From positions 7,072,491 to 7,136,490 of the forward strand of contig NC_051092.1 of the NCBI RefSeq assembly GCF_901709675.1: a stretch of DNA of 64,000 nucleotides, given 5' to 3'. Below are positions 49,641-63,337 of this stretch, piece after piece. Both the position numbers and the translations under genes were made by a program. The notes under the pieces were generated by a model that was not told the origin of the DNA, did no database searches, and saw nothing but the letters and a program-made list of their open reading frames with translations. Origin of the DNA: Syngnathus acus. Lineage: Eukaryota > Chordata > Actinopteri > Syngnathiformes > Syngnathidae. Positions within the stretch are counted from its first letter, which is position 1. Every line of letters starts with the position of its first letter.

Positions 49641-51217
49641 GAAATGAAGACTTGATAGAATCCAAACTGAATGAATCAAAGCATATGAAGCATGGAGGAA
49701 AAGCAAGTAAAAGGCAAAGTAGGAATGATGGGAATCCTGCAGTGAGGTAACTGCTTTCCTGTTGTTTGCCATTCAGGACAACCATCACCCCAATTTTGCA
49801 GTTGAGGCTGTGTTGTGAATGCCAAATCTCCTGTCAATGAATGCTAATAGCTAGTTATGGATGAACATGTCAGCTCCTTCCTATTTCCTGTTAATAACGC
49901 CGGCTTCCGCCTGGCTGGCTGACCTCTCGGCCGGTTTTCTATTTCTCTTCATCGTAAATAGCGCCGATAACTGCCTCGCACCAAACATTTGGCCCAACTA
50001 CCTTATTACTTTTCATGCGGGGGGGGGCGACACTTTTTTCCGTGAAATGAATTGGAGCAGTGGGCATTTTCAATCATGTTTGTTATGTCTAATGTCTGTG
50101 ACTTTTTTTGCATTCTTGTCACAGCCAGTGTTTGCCGTCAGACACTCCACACACACTTTGTAAATCTGAGACATGCCACCCCATGCTGTTCAAGGTTTCT
50201 TCCTTTTTTCCTGGCCTCCATCGCCAAAGTGCTTGCTCGTGCGGGGATCCGTTGCCTTTTAGTGCAGTCCTGAACCTGCTCCATATTGAAAGTGCCTTGA
50301 AGAAGCACAAAGTAAATACAACTTAGCTGAACTAGAGGAAGGAAATCATTACAATTCATATTTGAGGAATTTGTAGTCATTTATGTTCGTCTGTCTGTCG
50401 CTCGCTTAAAATCTCCCTTAAAATCTCTGAGAATTATTCGTGGTCTGAAATCAGAGTATTTTCTTACCCGGCTTTGAAAACACAACATAACCTCTTCATT
50501 CTAAATGATGCTCATGGGTTACAAAGTAAACTACATTTTTTTCCTCACACATTTTGCTGAAAATACTCAGTGTATTTTGTTTAGAATGTAACTGCACATC
50601 TTTCCACTTCCTACCACTCGAAAAATATTGTTCTCAACCCATAAAAAAAGGAATATTAGCTTTTTGTGTGATTTACACAATTCGAAAAATTATTGGTGTA
50701 TGAGAAATAGAACTCTGGCCCCAATTTCTTTCATTAAAAAAATCACAAATAAGATTTGATACTAAAAATTGCTGTTGTTAATGTTACTAATGTCTCATAA
50801 AGAGAGCGAGCGATGAAAAGGTCACATTGTTGACACTTTTTGAGTCAAACAATATAATCAGACATCATCAGAAATAGAATTCCAACTGAAAATGAAAAGA
50901 CTATTCTCCGTGTTTCTTCAAAGTCAAACAGACCGCATATCAATCTGCCATTCTGCGAGTCAGAACGTGTAAAATATTCTCGTAGCACCCGCAGCTTTAC
51001 AACCAAATTTTCACCACAGTGGTAAACACGAGCAGCCTACGCATTGCGCCATGTCGCGTTCCGAGTCTGTCTCTGTACAATGCCCTCATCAGAGGTGCTG
51101 TCAGAGCCAACAATACTCGGAGTGACAGCTTGTGCCGGCACCAAGTTTAAGTTACTGCAGCCATTGATGCTCTACGGGGCGCTGGCTGCCTGAGTTAGCT
51201 CGCACAATGCCGGGCCG

Positions 51218-51235
51218 ACAATGTGCTCACATTGT
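51218..51235. promoter_or_regulatory. perfect 8-bp palindrome with paired ACAATG sites
   Basis: ACAATGTGCTCACATTGT has perfect eight-base arms around two bases. Each arm holds a SOX-type ACAATG core facing inward, with six bases between the cores. A third ACAATG is at 51204-51209 and a fourth at 51077-51082. Confidence 0.3.
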
Positions 51236-52094
51236 CCACGGAGGAGGAGAGTGACAGCCCGCGGCTCGCCATAGTTCATTAGACCAATGCTCAGCTCCTA
51301 TTCTTTTTTTCCTTGTTGCCTTGTGCGCTACTTAAACTCTCCTCTTGTTCCCGCTCTCCTTCTGCCTGCTGAGGTGCTCCCTGCTTTTCATTATTATGAG
51401 CCAGTGACTTAAGTTGAAGGTCCTTTCTGGTTAAAGCCACACACACGCTCGCAAAAATGTCACATTGAAATTGAGCTCCAAATCCAGTCTGCTTCTAATT
51501 TTCACATTTAAAAATAAAAAAGAGGGGTGTTGTGGTCACCCCGATGGTTGAAATAACTAACTGAGTCTTGGTTTGCCAGAGAGGACTTGGATCACTGCAT
51601 GTACTCTGAAATGAGTATGAAGAAAAGCTTGAAGGGTGAGAGTTTCTGACTATTATTTTTCCAGCCTGGGTCGAACAATTATTTGTCTGCCTGCTGAATA
51701 GTTGTGTGTCATTAGAGCTGACTAAATGATGCTCTTCACTTTTTGAGGAAGGCCCTTTCACTCCAAAGAGCCAAATAACTGGGAGAAGGCAGGATTCTAT
51801 TCACAATGAAGCTTACAGAGTGTTCAAGGACACTGGCCTTCCATTTCTCTTCTGGTAATGTTCCATATTTGACTAATGTTCAATTAGCTTGGCAAGGCTA
51901 GTTAGTGAAATGTAATTCTTATATGGAGAGCTTGAGGAGGCGGGGGAGGGGGCTCCTTTATCACAGTCCATCTTGTGCTTTGTAAGTCATTCTCCTTATG
52001 TGTCTCATGCAAATCATCTCATTAGCTATTTGTTCATGATCAGGAATTCTAATAGCTTATACAGGGAAAATGGGATATTCGGAACGACAGAACA

Positions 52095-52138
52095 TCTCTC
52101 TCTCTCTCTCTCTCTCTCTCGCTCTCTCTCTCTCGCTC
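52095..52138. repeat. (CT)n microsatellite
   Basis: CT repeat with two G interruptions, followed by TCTGTCCGTCCGTCTGTCC. Confidence 0.95.
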
Positions 52139-54085
52139 TGTTTGTCTGTCCGTCCGTCTGTCCATCTATCTGGCTAGGTTTTTAGCTGGAAGCCTGTCTT
52201 TTATGTAAAAAGGGAGCAATGATAGTTAGCTTTCTAAAGCAAAAAAAATCCAATTTGGAGAAGGGAATATATAGTTCTTTTAATTAAACTACAAGTCAGG
52301 TTATTCCATTTTGCGGGGATCTCTTAATATTGGTTTACTAAACCTAATAAAACAACGGCCTCAAAGTTGACCCTCCAAATACGTTTTCCTATTACCAGTT
52401 CAAGATTGACTCTGGCATTCAAAGAGAACATCAAGTGACTGCGGGTCGAAGTGTTTATCAGGAGGGCTGACCACCGGCTTACGGGACTCGTAAACAGAAA
52501 TGCCAGAAGGTCAGACGTGGCAGCAGCCTGGAATAGTGAGGATGGAGCGAGCGCGTTACACTTGTGTGGCTGTTTAAACAACACTGTAAATGGATAGAAT
52601 CACTGTTGCGTTAAATGATTTATTTAGCAAGCCTATATGTACATTGAAAATGGTAGCCCTTGAAAAACGTGCATTAAGACTACAGCCTGACAAAACAAAT
52701 TCTACTGCAAATTCCACATTATAATCTAATGTGCAATTTCGTAATTGCTCAGTCTGAATATTACTTGGTCATATTGTCATGCTAAGTCCCACACTGACAA
52801 GAAACATAAAGTCCATCCCTGCCGTGCATCTTTTTATACACACCTGCTCCTGCAATTTTTGGCAACAAAAAAGGTAAAGCCCTTTTATCCACAGCATCCC
52901 CCTTTTTTCCTTTAACTACTTAGTATTTTTTGCTTTCGCTCATTTGTCTCTCCTCCCCCCTTCAATTTTCACACCCTGCTCTCCCCCTAAGGAGCCTTCA
53001 TCCCCCCTTTGTTCACCTCTCACCTCACCCACAGTTCCGGCGCCGCAACCTCCTGCTCCGATGCATTCTCCAGTGTTGAATTAGGAGCAGCGGGAGGTAT
53101 AATGACCACTGAGCGGAAGTGAGCAGAGTTGTACCAAAGTACTTCCTGCGCAGCGTGCTGGTCACTTCATCACCTGGGTCGTTAGTGTAACATCATTGGC
53201 CCCGCATCCTTTCTTCCCTTCCCGGCTTAGTCTCCTCATGTCCTGCCTCCCCCCACCCCCTTTTTTTTTCTCCTCATTATACATCGTCTGGCTCATCTTC
53301 GCTTAAGATTCAGGTGCTCTCTAAATACCACTGTGCACAGCGGACAGAAAGATGACGCTGTAGGCTGATCATTAGCAGCGCCCTGTGGTTGACTTCAATT
53401 AACCTGCAGAGACATTGTGCCGCACTGAGAACATCAAGTCAGCACGGCTCTGCACCTTTCACATGTACAGTTACATTCAGAGGATAGCTTTGGAAAATAC
53501 CGTTCCCTACGGATTAGCAATTCATCTTTAGACGGTGAGATGCAATAGAAAGAAACTATGATCTATGACTCGAGTAAATCAATATTTTAAAGCGTGTTTG
53601 AATACACTTGTCAGGCAAATGTGTGGGTGAGTATGTGATGTGCCCTCACTGAAGAGAAAAACGGTGGTAACAGTCATAAGCAGTTTATTCTTGCAATTTA
53701 ATTTTTTCAACTGGTCTAATATTCCTTTATTGTTGTGACGTCACATCAGCACAATGATTTTCAATGTTTAGTTACTGATGTGATCTTAAAAGATGTCATG
53801 ACATTATTGGTTTTCTCTCCATCACAAGAAAAAGTCCAACTAGTATGTATGCATTTAAAATGTGAAAATACCTCATGTACTTCATATGTTGAGAAGTGGA
53901 AATGCAATTCCACGTTGCAATTAAGTGTTTCTGAACTAGTGATTCCACATGAACAAAAAGACAGTTACAGCTCCAAAATTACAGGTGCATCCATGTATAA
54001 AAAAAATAAATAAAAAAAAGTACACCAAGCGAAATAAAGCTTGAATGATGATTATGATAAAAAATAAAGTGGTTCTATGCATTCA

Positions 54086-54139
54086 GTGTGTGTGGGTGTG
54101 CGTGTGTGGGTGTGTGTGTGCGGGTGTGTGTGTGTGTGT
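54086..54139. repeat. (TG)n with GGG interruptions
   Basis: Imperfect TG repeat with several GTGGG and GCGGG interruptions. Confidence 0.9.
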
Positions 54140-54877
54140 CAAGAGCAGGACAATTATGTATGTCTCCTCTTGTGTGGCTACACTCTCCTCTCTCTCGACC
54201 CCCCTACGGCAGCCTGATGGGAAACAGCCTTTCATTTGCTCATTGTGGTAATTGGTGCGTGTGAGGGAGAGGTACATGTGTTCTGCTCCCCCTCTGCGTC
54301 TGTCAGAGAATTAGAAAATGAAATTCTCTGAAGAGCGTCTGCCTTCCTCATCCAATCTGACACGTTTTTATTATTCACTTGGCGACAGAACACATTTCTC
54401 TTTCTTCCATTCCTTCCATACCACCATTAAAATCAATTCGGTAATGATTCATTCAAACAATTCAATTTAAACAATTCAATGTTCAATTCAAGTTCTGCAA
54501 CTAAATATTTTTGTATATATCTGTGTTTTAAACTGGCTGGCAAATAAATTATCTTCATAATTAAGTACAAAGAAACCACCCCCTGTAGAATGATTAATTA
54601 GCCGTAGCCTATTATATCAAATCCCATTTTAAACTCTTTTATTATAGTGTCTGCCAGTTGGTGGTTAAACTCTACATCTTGCATTATTAGGGATGCCAAA
54701 CATGCGGTGGGCCAATAATTAAGATTGTGAGCAACAGTGTTATCTACGACCTTGATTTTTATTTTTATTGAAGTCCAGTCTCATTCAGATTCTAATTTGG
54801 TTGCGGCATACAACAAAACATAACAAAAACAAAACAGGCAGTAAGGGGGTGGGGGGGTCAAACCTAGCCCCCTAGCA

Positions 54878-54907
54878 CCCCCCCCCCCCCCACACACACA
54901 CACACAC
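54878..54907. repeat. poly-C tract followed by (CA)n
   Basis: A run of C followed directly by CACACACA; a shorter poly-G run lies at about 54850-54857. Confidence 0.9.
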
Positions 54908-57900
54908 TTTGAAAATTAAGTGCCAGAAATGTTATGAAAATATAACTAGGGAGTATTTCACTAGCGTAATTCTATATTGCGCACTTCACTTATTGGCAAG
55001 GCGGTCTGGAGTGTAAGCGGCGCTATGGAGGTGGAATTATTTTCATACTTTTTCTTTTTAAACAAATAGATCAATCAGCGCATACTGAACCACAAATGTG
55101 CTAGGGTCCACTGTAACATGGTCACACAAATCAATGTAGTATCAATCCTTACATTCTCATAAAACCAACCAATGAGGTGTGACACAGCACACAGGATATC
55201 TTGTCACATTCTCTTGAGAAATTAGGACACAAAATTAATAATAAAAAAAAATGGCAAAGTGGACCCTCACTATTCAACAAGGACCAGCCCTAACCATGAA
55301 TAGCAAAAATCAACAAATAATTGTAGTGCAATAATTGCTCATTGTAATTGCCATGTCGAAAAAAAGCAATTAAGTGGACGATCGATAATTAGTGAATAAG
55401 CAGCGGGAATATGAATCTGTGAATGCCGAAGCGTGAATATGTGGCAGTTTGCTGTATCTACCATTATACCTTCACTTTGTGCCACATGCAGTGTTTAGCG
55501 TCAAAGACAACAGGCTCCTACTCTGATATTTTTCATCGAAAAGACAATATTGTCCGAAACAGGGGTCTCTACGTTCCGTAAAATGTATTACCTTTCAAAT
55601 TATGTATAGTGCACTGGTTTTTGATGTGCATCATTTTTCTGAGAGTTGAAACAAGAAAATACACTTCTATCTTTAACCCTATCTTTTCAAAAGGTGAAAG
55701 AAAAGCTCTGTGATCTCTGCTCATCTTGGCTAATCAGTGAGTGGAAGAAGAGAGAAAACAAGTGGACCTTCCACCTTTCGCGATAGGAGCATCGTGTGCA
55801 CGGCAGCGTGAGGTGAGGGCTCGCCACGGGGGAAGGAGGGATGGGAGTTGAGCATAGTCAAACACAGCGGCGAGAGTGCAGAATGGCCTCGCATTGCTTG
55901 AGGCGAACAAAGATGAGACGGGGCGACGGGCAGAGCTCCCGAGAGGCCACGTTAAGAACGGGACCGAAAATAAAAATAATGCCGGGAGGCGAAGAGAAGC
56001 AAGAGAGGAGGCTTTCTTTTCAAGGGTGGTGGAATTAGCGAGACATGCGAGAAATGGGGGAGTGTTGGTGAGAGAAAAGAAAGGTGCTACATGAGGACTG
56101 CAGCTGAGACATCTGGAGATGGTGAAAGCATGGCAGAGAGGAAAAGGAATTGGGAAAGGACGCCAAGCAAGAATGACAGAACAGTCTCACAGGCTCCTCT
56201 GGGATGTGCTCAGGGTTGCACTCGATAAGACACCAACTGGCTCTTGTCAATATGCATTTACGAGGCTACTTGTACACTGAACACCTGACTGAACACGATG
56301 AGGGGCCTTGTGTCAATATTCATTTTCTTGTAAATACTGCAAGGGGAAATAAGACGAGAAAGGCGTTTTATTTTCACGTGCTTGACTGAATTCACCGCAC
56401 TTGTGTGCCATCCAGCCTCAGAGATTTTGTGCACTGCATCTCTCAAATGAGCTAATCCTCAAAGTTACAGAATTTGAATATTGTAAATGTCAAACTTTGT
56501 ATGTTGTTACTGTGACAGCACTGTTTTACGTCAGCTCTTTTGGCCATTTGCAAAGTAAATGTACAGAGAAAATGCATGGCCCAATCACATACATTGAAAC
56601 TCACTTTGCTACTGGAATTATGCTTTGAAAAAGGAAAGTGGGGAAGAAACAGCTGTTAAAACTGTTTACTTTTTAATATAGTCAGCCTCTTAAAAAAAAT
56701 ATATGAATGTATTTATTTATTTTTGAGGTTTTTGGATTTTTTTTTCAAATAATGGGAATAATTATTTTAAGGGTGATGAAATTACAAAATATTTTTTAAA
56801 ATAACGCAGAACACTTTCTCTGTCTTTTTTCATTCATTTATTGTTTTATTTTTCCACTTTCTGCAACTTTCAAATGCACTGCTAAAATACATTTAGCTTT
56901 ATTTCATTTATTTGAGACTTTTTTTCCCCTCAAAAACGAAATTAAGATGTTTAAATCTACTATTGATAGTTTTACCTAATGCTCCGGTTGGTTAGTGAAA
57001 ACTTATTTAAAAAAGTGCTTGCTCATCTGTCATGTGTAATTGACAAAATTATACATAAATAGCCCCACCAAAAAACCCTAAAGGTTTGCTTATAAAGCAA
57101 ATGTGCATTAATAAATAGAGGTAATTTTGCATACAGTACATTTTTTACCTTCAGGTGAATAAGAAGCATCCTGCATTTTGGATGAGAATTATTTTGCTCA
57201 TAGAATACATACATTTCCGACAAAACAAATAGAAAAATGTGGCATTAGCGAAAAACAAGTTGCCTGCATCCCTGAGTGCAAACTATGAAGGAGATCAAGA
57301 CAATAATTTTTGCATGCCTGCTGCCTTTCACCAATGATTTGCCACAAAGGTTCCTAGCAACGGTTGTTGAGGAAAGACATCATGGAGATGAACACCTGTT
57401 TGATCTGGTGTGACCCTCTATGATAAGCGACACCAGTAACCATGCCGACCACAATATGGGACAGATGCATAGGGCGCTATTGACAAGGACTGGAGTATCA
57501 AACACACACTGACATACTGACTACACACACACCAACACTCACGTACACACAATCCGGGATCACAAAACAAATGCAAGACACGTTTCAAACCTGCAGGCGC
57601 ATGAATAAGATTGCACACAAAAAAAAGTCTCACATTGATCGAAAATAAAACTGCATTGCATTCACAATGGCAAACTCCAATCGAGTTGGAGAAAGAACGC
57701 AACGCCGTGTGGAGGAGAATGAGGCACCAGATGGCGAACATGCTGAGAGTTACTCACAGCGAGAAGGTGGACAAGGAAGTCGCAATGGAAGTCAGCCTTG
57801 ACCTGTGAGTGCCAAAGTAAGAGTTGTGGTTACTCATAAATCAAACTTGTCTCAAGAAATTGCTATTTCTGTCTGTAGCTACTACATAATTAGGGTAAAA

Positions 57901-59107
57901 ATTATTTTCAATTCAGAGCAATCTTTGCACAACAATCTTTGTACGACATTCATACACCATGTTATCTATTAATTATTTAATTTTTTTATAGGTGTGAAGG
58001 TACGTAGTAAAAATCTTTTTTAGAAATTGCAAGCGATCAAAAAAATAGAAACTGCTCTTGGTATGATGCGATGCAGTTTTACACTACAGTAATAAACATT
58101 GTTGTTGAGACGGAAATGTTGATATGGACAGATTTTCTAGATACTGGATTGAATTGAATGAGACATTACTCACACATCAAGAATTAAGAATAAAGTCGTC
58201 AGAACAGGATTGCTGAAGAGACTGTGATTTTTTTTTCATCGAGATTAAACAGACAGAGCTTGACATGTAATTCCCATAAGGATGCTTGTTGCTACCCACC
58301 CCCTTCTTCTTCAATTCCTCCTTTCTTCTCTCTCCATCCAAGGGTCCCTACCAACCCTCCCGAGCCTTCCCATCTACTTTCAATAAGGCCTCATCAAACA
58401 TTGGGTTAAGGTTGCACTTCGGGCAAGCAAGGGAAAGGGAAGCGACGTGAAAAACGAGCAAGAATAAAGTGAGGGGAACAAAGGTGAAGGTGCGGCGGAT
58501 GGGTGGGTGGCGAAAAAGAGGGGAGGTCACGAGGAACGGGAAGTCAATGCCGGGGGGGATGCCAAGAAATATTACATATATTCCTCAGAGTCATACAGCA
58601 AAGGTTAAGTTGCATTACATTAAAATGTGCACATTGGTCTCTGGAGACTTTGCATTGGGGCAGACGCCAGTGTCAATACTTTTAATATCGTATACAGCAG
58701 TGACGGCAATATTATTACGTTAATAAACTTGGATCAGTGTGGAGAGTCTCAGTCAGGGAAATGCATGAATTCAGTCAGTATAAGGTGTCAATAACATTTC
58801 AAAAATTCTCACTCGCACTTTATTCTGCCTGCTTCCTTGCTTTGTATAACACTATACTATATACGTAGCTAGAGGAGCCTGAGAAATCGGCTTTATCCTT
58901 GACAATCATGTCATGTTGTTTCCATCAATAAAACAATAGAGCGATTTGAATAGCTTTAAGAATGGTACAATTACAGCCTTATACACTACTCTGCCTATCA
59001 GAGCAAAAAAATGTGGCAAAGAAAAAATAATCCAGTCTAGATTCATTTATCTGCAAGTCAGTGGCTCAACATTTTTCCGATGATTTATACCCCTTGTGAT
59101 TTTTTTT

Positions 59108-59122
59108 GGGGGGGGGGGGGGG
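59108..59122. repeat. poly-G tract
   Basis: Fifteen G after a T run; no coding context. Confidence 0.85.
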
Positions 59123-59583
59123 CAGTACCACTAAACTAGTCCAAAAAGGATGAAAAAAAAGACAAGATAAAATATAACCAAAAAAAGAAACAAATTATTA
59201 ATTAATTATGAAGAAATATTTGTGCACAGATATACATATGTGTATGTATATGTATAGGGTCTGTCATCCTTGGTGGAAATATATTGAAATATTTAGAATA
59301 TATTTATATTTCGAATCTCACGTACGTACGGGTAGGATATTTTTTCTGATACTATTTTGCTTCTATTAATAAATAGAATAAATACAAATTTGCTTCTATC
59401 TATTAATATATTTGTATGTAGCCTAGGTTGTTGATGCCCAAATATGTTTTTATACCTAAGCTCTTTGTACTTGGACAAATACATGTGGAAAGCTTAGATT
59501 GAAAACCCATATTTGACAAAATGTATGATTACACTGGTCAAAAGCACAGAGATGAAATTATCTGTCCCTCTATTTATGATGAT

Positions 59584-59609
59584 GATTATTATTATTATTA
59601 TTATTATTG
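59584..59609. repeat. (ATT)n microsatellite
   Basis: About 26 bases of ATT repeat preceded by GATGAT. Confidence 0.9.
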
Positions 59610-62302
59610 TATCGAAAAAAACAGGGGCAGTTGGGAATCTGCGCAAACAAAAATCACCTTGAAAAGTTAACTCTCATCCCTGATTTAAAAAAATTGTTGG
59701 AATGTTGACCAATGTTATTTTGTGCTACTTTTTCCTCTTAATTGTTGTCTGAATACTTGTTTTGTACACAGTGCCAAGCTTATCTGAGAGAAACGGCCGC
59801 ACAAGAACAAAAGAGCAAAGAGGGACGCAAATAACTTTGCTGGGATGGTGAAGTAGAAGAGTTTCCATCCTGTTCCTGCCTTAGCTGCGGTGAACGTTAG
59901 TAGCTGAAGGAGCAATGGCGGTGGCAACACCAGGTTAGAGAGGAAGACGATAGAAGTGGTGCAGGGAGTGTATGTGTGTGTGTGTGTGTGGGAGGGGGGG
60001 TAGTGGCGGTGATGGCATCATCCCCCACCAGCACTGTCACAACCACACGCTCGGCTTCTTCTTCTGCGGCTGATTGTGATTGTTGTTCAAACAAGGCCGA
60101 CAGCTGCCACAAACATTTCGTCCTCGGCATGGCACAAATCTCGCATGCTCACTTCTTGTGCGCGTGCGTACACACAAACGCAAGCGACGAAGCTGACGTG
60201 TCACTCTCCCCTGTCACACTTTATGGCACCCTGTTATCTTTTTGTTCTGCTTCTCGGTCCCTGATAAGACGGCCGCCGCGATGATTGCCCTCCGCTCTCC
60301 AGTAAGTGTGACAGCTCAATCATTCGTCAAATCAACATGTTCCCTCATCACGATTGAATAAGAAAATGTCTATGTGTTTTCTACACTGGTCAAACCGCTT
60401 CCACCATCAACAGACGAACTGGCCTCAAACGCACGATGGTTTCTCATTTTTAAACATGCATGCACTTTTACCCGACTGCAACCACAATAGTAAACATTTT
60501 GCTCAATTACTTGATTCCAATTAATTGACAACACCTATAATGGCTTTCAATTGTCAAATCAGGAATTTTACTTGTGTGTGCGGAGAAAAAAAAAAGGGTT
60601 AAATGTGGATTTCATTAAAGTAAAATTAAAATCATGTCACCGTAAGCCAAATACATTCGAGCCCGATTGTGATGTATGTGTTTTTTCTCGACGCCTCACC
60701 GAGCAATCAATTAATCAGGAAAATAATCTGCAGATTAATCTGTAATAACCATCACCTGCAGCGTTAATCGCTTTTTCATTCTAGCGTTCACATTTGCTCT
60801 CTCCACTGTGCTGTCTTTAAAGGCTGCACCCTTTCTAATCAGTATGCCATGCATCTGCAAGCACAAAAACAACCATTTAACTAGAATGCACCAATTGCTC
60901 CAGCGTTCCCATGGAGGGGGTTTGATAAAAAAACACCTTTTTTTTTCCGGGAAAGAAAAGAAAATCCATTACTGTTGAACTTTAAAAAAGAAAAGTACCT
61001 TCAACCCGCTCCTCCAAAGCTGATAATGTCTCAGGACAAGAAGTGGAGCAGGTATGAAATTTAGCTTGAACTGGCATGATTTTTTTTCTTTGAGCTTGTC
61101 AAAAATGAAGACTTTTGCTACCTCTCTTTTGCTCTCGCTCTCCTGCTGTTTTTTTCTCTACTATTCCTGTCCATCAAAGCAGTTGCACATTTTGGAATGG
61201 TAACCAGGTAATTGCAATAATTGGGAGAATGTACGACATGGCCTGTTTGAACACCTGTTGGCACAGAATGTCTCTCAGGGAGGCACATTGTAGGTGCTGC
61301 ATGTGTGTTTGTGTGTGCCGTATATAAGCAGGATGCGTGTTTTGGATGTGGCCTACTTAAGCCTCACAATGTGCTCATGCACATGTTGAGGAGGTTTGGG
61401 GGTTATTATTATGTAAATAGGAACAAGTGTCACAGCACAAGCTTCCATTCTAACACCTCTGACCCTTCCAGAAGGTGACAGCCGGTCACTGATAAGTCCC
61501 CAGTTGCTATTCACGCCCACTGATTTGGGTCTTTGACAAAATAAATAATATGCATGGTACATCTTCACACCTCTCAAGCTGTCATCACTAGCCTGCAATC
61601 ACTTCAAGTCTTTCTTTCTACCCAATGAACATGTATGAATGAGTTGTTTTGGCATTATAAGCTGTCTATGTGTTGAAAATCAAGTGTATTTTGTTTACAT
61701 TCACTCTTATTGCTGTGAGACATCTGGCCAGCTGTGAGGAGCTGTCCCACCTCCGTGGTTCTGAAATGTCAATTCACACTCTCCTGTCTACTGGGTAAAC
61801 ATGCGCCGCCGCCGCCGCGTCTGACTTTCAGAAAAGCTGTAATTTCATCAGGACTAAAATAGACATTCATTTCAGTATTTGCAGCAGGGGTCAATCACAG
61901 CCATTGCACCCTTATGTGAGATTCTCTGCAGTTATCTTCACGCAGCATGTTCCTCCTCTCGCAGGAGTAGATCTGAACCATTTATTTGAAAGCAGGGCTG
62001 CAATGTTATTATTTCAAAAAGAGTGGTGGTGGTGAGGGGTAATAATATATCGAGCGGGTGTCATTTGACCCCAGGGTGCCCAAAGAGGCTGCTGCTAATC
62101 CATTACAGGTCACCAGCAGGTTGCACTCTGCTTGGGTCTGCAGGAGAGCTTTTCTCAATTTAATCACTATGTTGCCATTATTGCTAATTGAGGTGCCCAC
62201 CGTTAGTAAGATCAATACAGCCTGTAAGTACCATTGCCACCTAAGTGTCACGCGCATGCATGTGTTTGCAGTGCGCCATCTATTTTGAGTTGCTCCAAAT
62301 AC

Positions 62303-62348
62303 CTGTTGATATCTTGTTAGGTGGAGCGCCTCCTCGTCTTCATCACGT
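62303..62348 (-). other. candidate second exon of an unknown minus-strand transcript
   Basis: A 46-base segment bounded on the minus strand by a good acceptor (CTCGCTTTAG before 62348) and a good donor (CAACAG then GTATTT after 62303). Joined to the candidate first exon (ATG at 62543, donor after 62539) it continues the same frame for 17 codons: MRRDEDEEALHLTRYQQ. I do not recognise this peptide. It may be coding or untranslated. Confidence 0.3.
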
Positions 62349-62538
62349 CTAAAGCGAGGGAGACAAAAAGAAACTGCAGTCAAGGAAAGACAAATTATTA
62401 CAACGTATATTATCCATAGCTGTACATGTCATGTTTTATTTCTGTTCCAACTAGCGCCCCTTTGGATTAAACCTCTTTTCTATTTCTACGCGTTCATTTC
62501 CCGAGGCGCTTGCATGTCAAATCCGCATTAAGTCTCAC

Positions 62539-62600
62539 CTCATGATTGACAGTCCGAAAGCCGCCGCAAAGCGAGGAGAGCCGTCAGAAGTAGAACCTGC
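62539..62600 (-). other. candidate first exon of an unknown minus-strand transcript
   Basis: A strong donor (ATGAG then GTGAGAC) ends the exon at 62539, with a GC-rich stretch and promoter-like elements upstream on the minus strand. An ATG lies at 62543-62541, five bases before the donor. The transcription start is a guess. Confidence 0.35.
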
Positions 62601-62692
62601 GAAACATGCCCGCTCCTTTAAAAAGCTTCCCCCGACCCAATGGGAGGTCTGTCAGCTTTAGCGGGACATGACGTCACTGCCAATGTCACGTC
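62543..62692 (-). promoter_or_regulatory. candidate promoter with PBX/MEIS, TATA-like, CCAAT and CRE elements
   Basis: Elements, in order away from the candidate exon: TGATTGACAG (62543-62552, perfect PBX-MEIS/PREP decamer), a TATA-like TTTTTAAAG (minus strand, 62616-62627), CCAAT (62637-62641), TGACGTCA (62669-62676, perfect CRE), and a second CCAAT-like plus CACGTC near 62681-62692. Spacing is compatible with a minus-strand promoter. Confidence 0.45.
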
Positions 62693-63337
62693 CAGCCCCC
62701 ACATCCCACCACCAACACGCACCTTACTTGGTTTGAAATATCAAAGAAATTATCATGGCATTATTAGCTCAACAAAAAGGGCGACGAGGGAGTGAAAGAG
62801 CGCAGCAAAACAAAAAAAAAATCTGTTAGGCAGGGTGAGCTTTAAAGGACTTATTTTCTTCCCCTTTTTGAGATGCACTAACAAAAATGAAATAATTTGG
62901 GGACTAAAACAACACAATTTGTTTTTTCACATCACATTCACCACCTTTTCATCGAAATCAGTTTTCATCCAAGCTTTATTGGAATTACATTAGAAAAACT
63001 TCACCTCACATCATGAAACGAAATAAAGACAATAATGATTTCATAATCAGATTGTCTCAATTTCAAATTCATTTGAAATTTTGCCACCATAACTGAATGC
63101 AAAGCTATAATTTAGTTGTGTGAATGGCAATAGGTGGATATTTTGCACAGGTAATTTCTACCTTCTGCCATCGAGTGGAAGAACATTCAATTATTCTTCT
63201 CTGCCCTCCATAATTGCCACCCTTTAAGATGTGTTTTTTAGCTTCTAACGAATTCATTTATCCTCAAATATTATAGGACCAAATTTAACAAAAAAAAAAG
63301 AAAAATCCCACCTTGAATATAGTATGTGCATAAAGAA

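Larger units (their letters stand above)
49641..62302. other. gene-poor stretch with microsatellites
   Basis: About 12.6 kb in which I find no protein-coding gene, RNA gene or intact transposon. The longest open frames have no similarity I recognise. GC-richer islands at about 51000-51260, 53020-53190 and 60040-60310 stand out from AT-rich surroundings and might be conserved regulatory sequence, but this cannot be tested here. Confidence 0.5.

Noticed and set aside
62009-62383. 124-codon minus-strand open frame near 62.2 kb
   Set aside because: Beyond the candidate exon it shows no family similarity and passes through a good splice donor at 62302, so only the 46-base exon was kept as a candidate.
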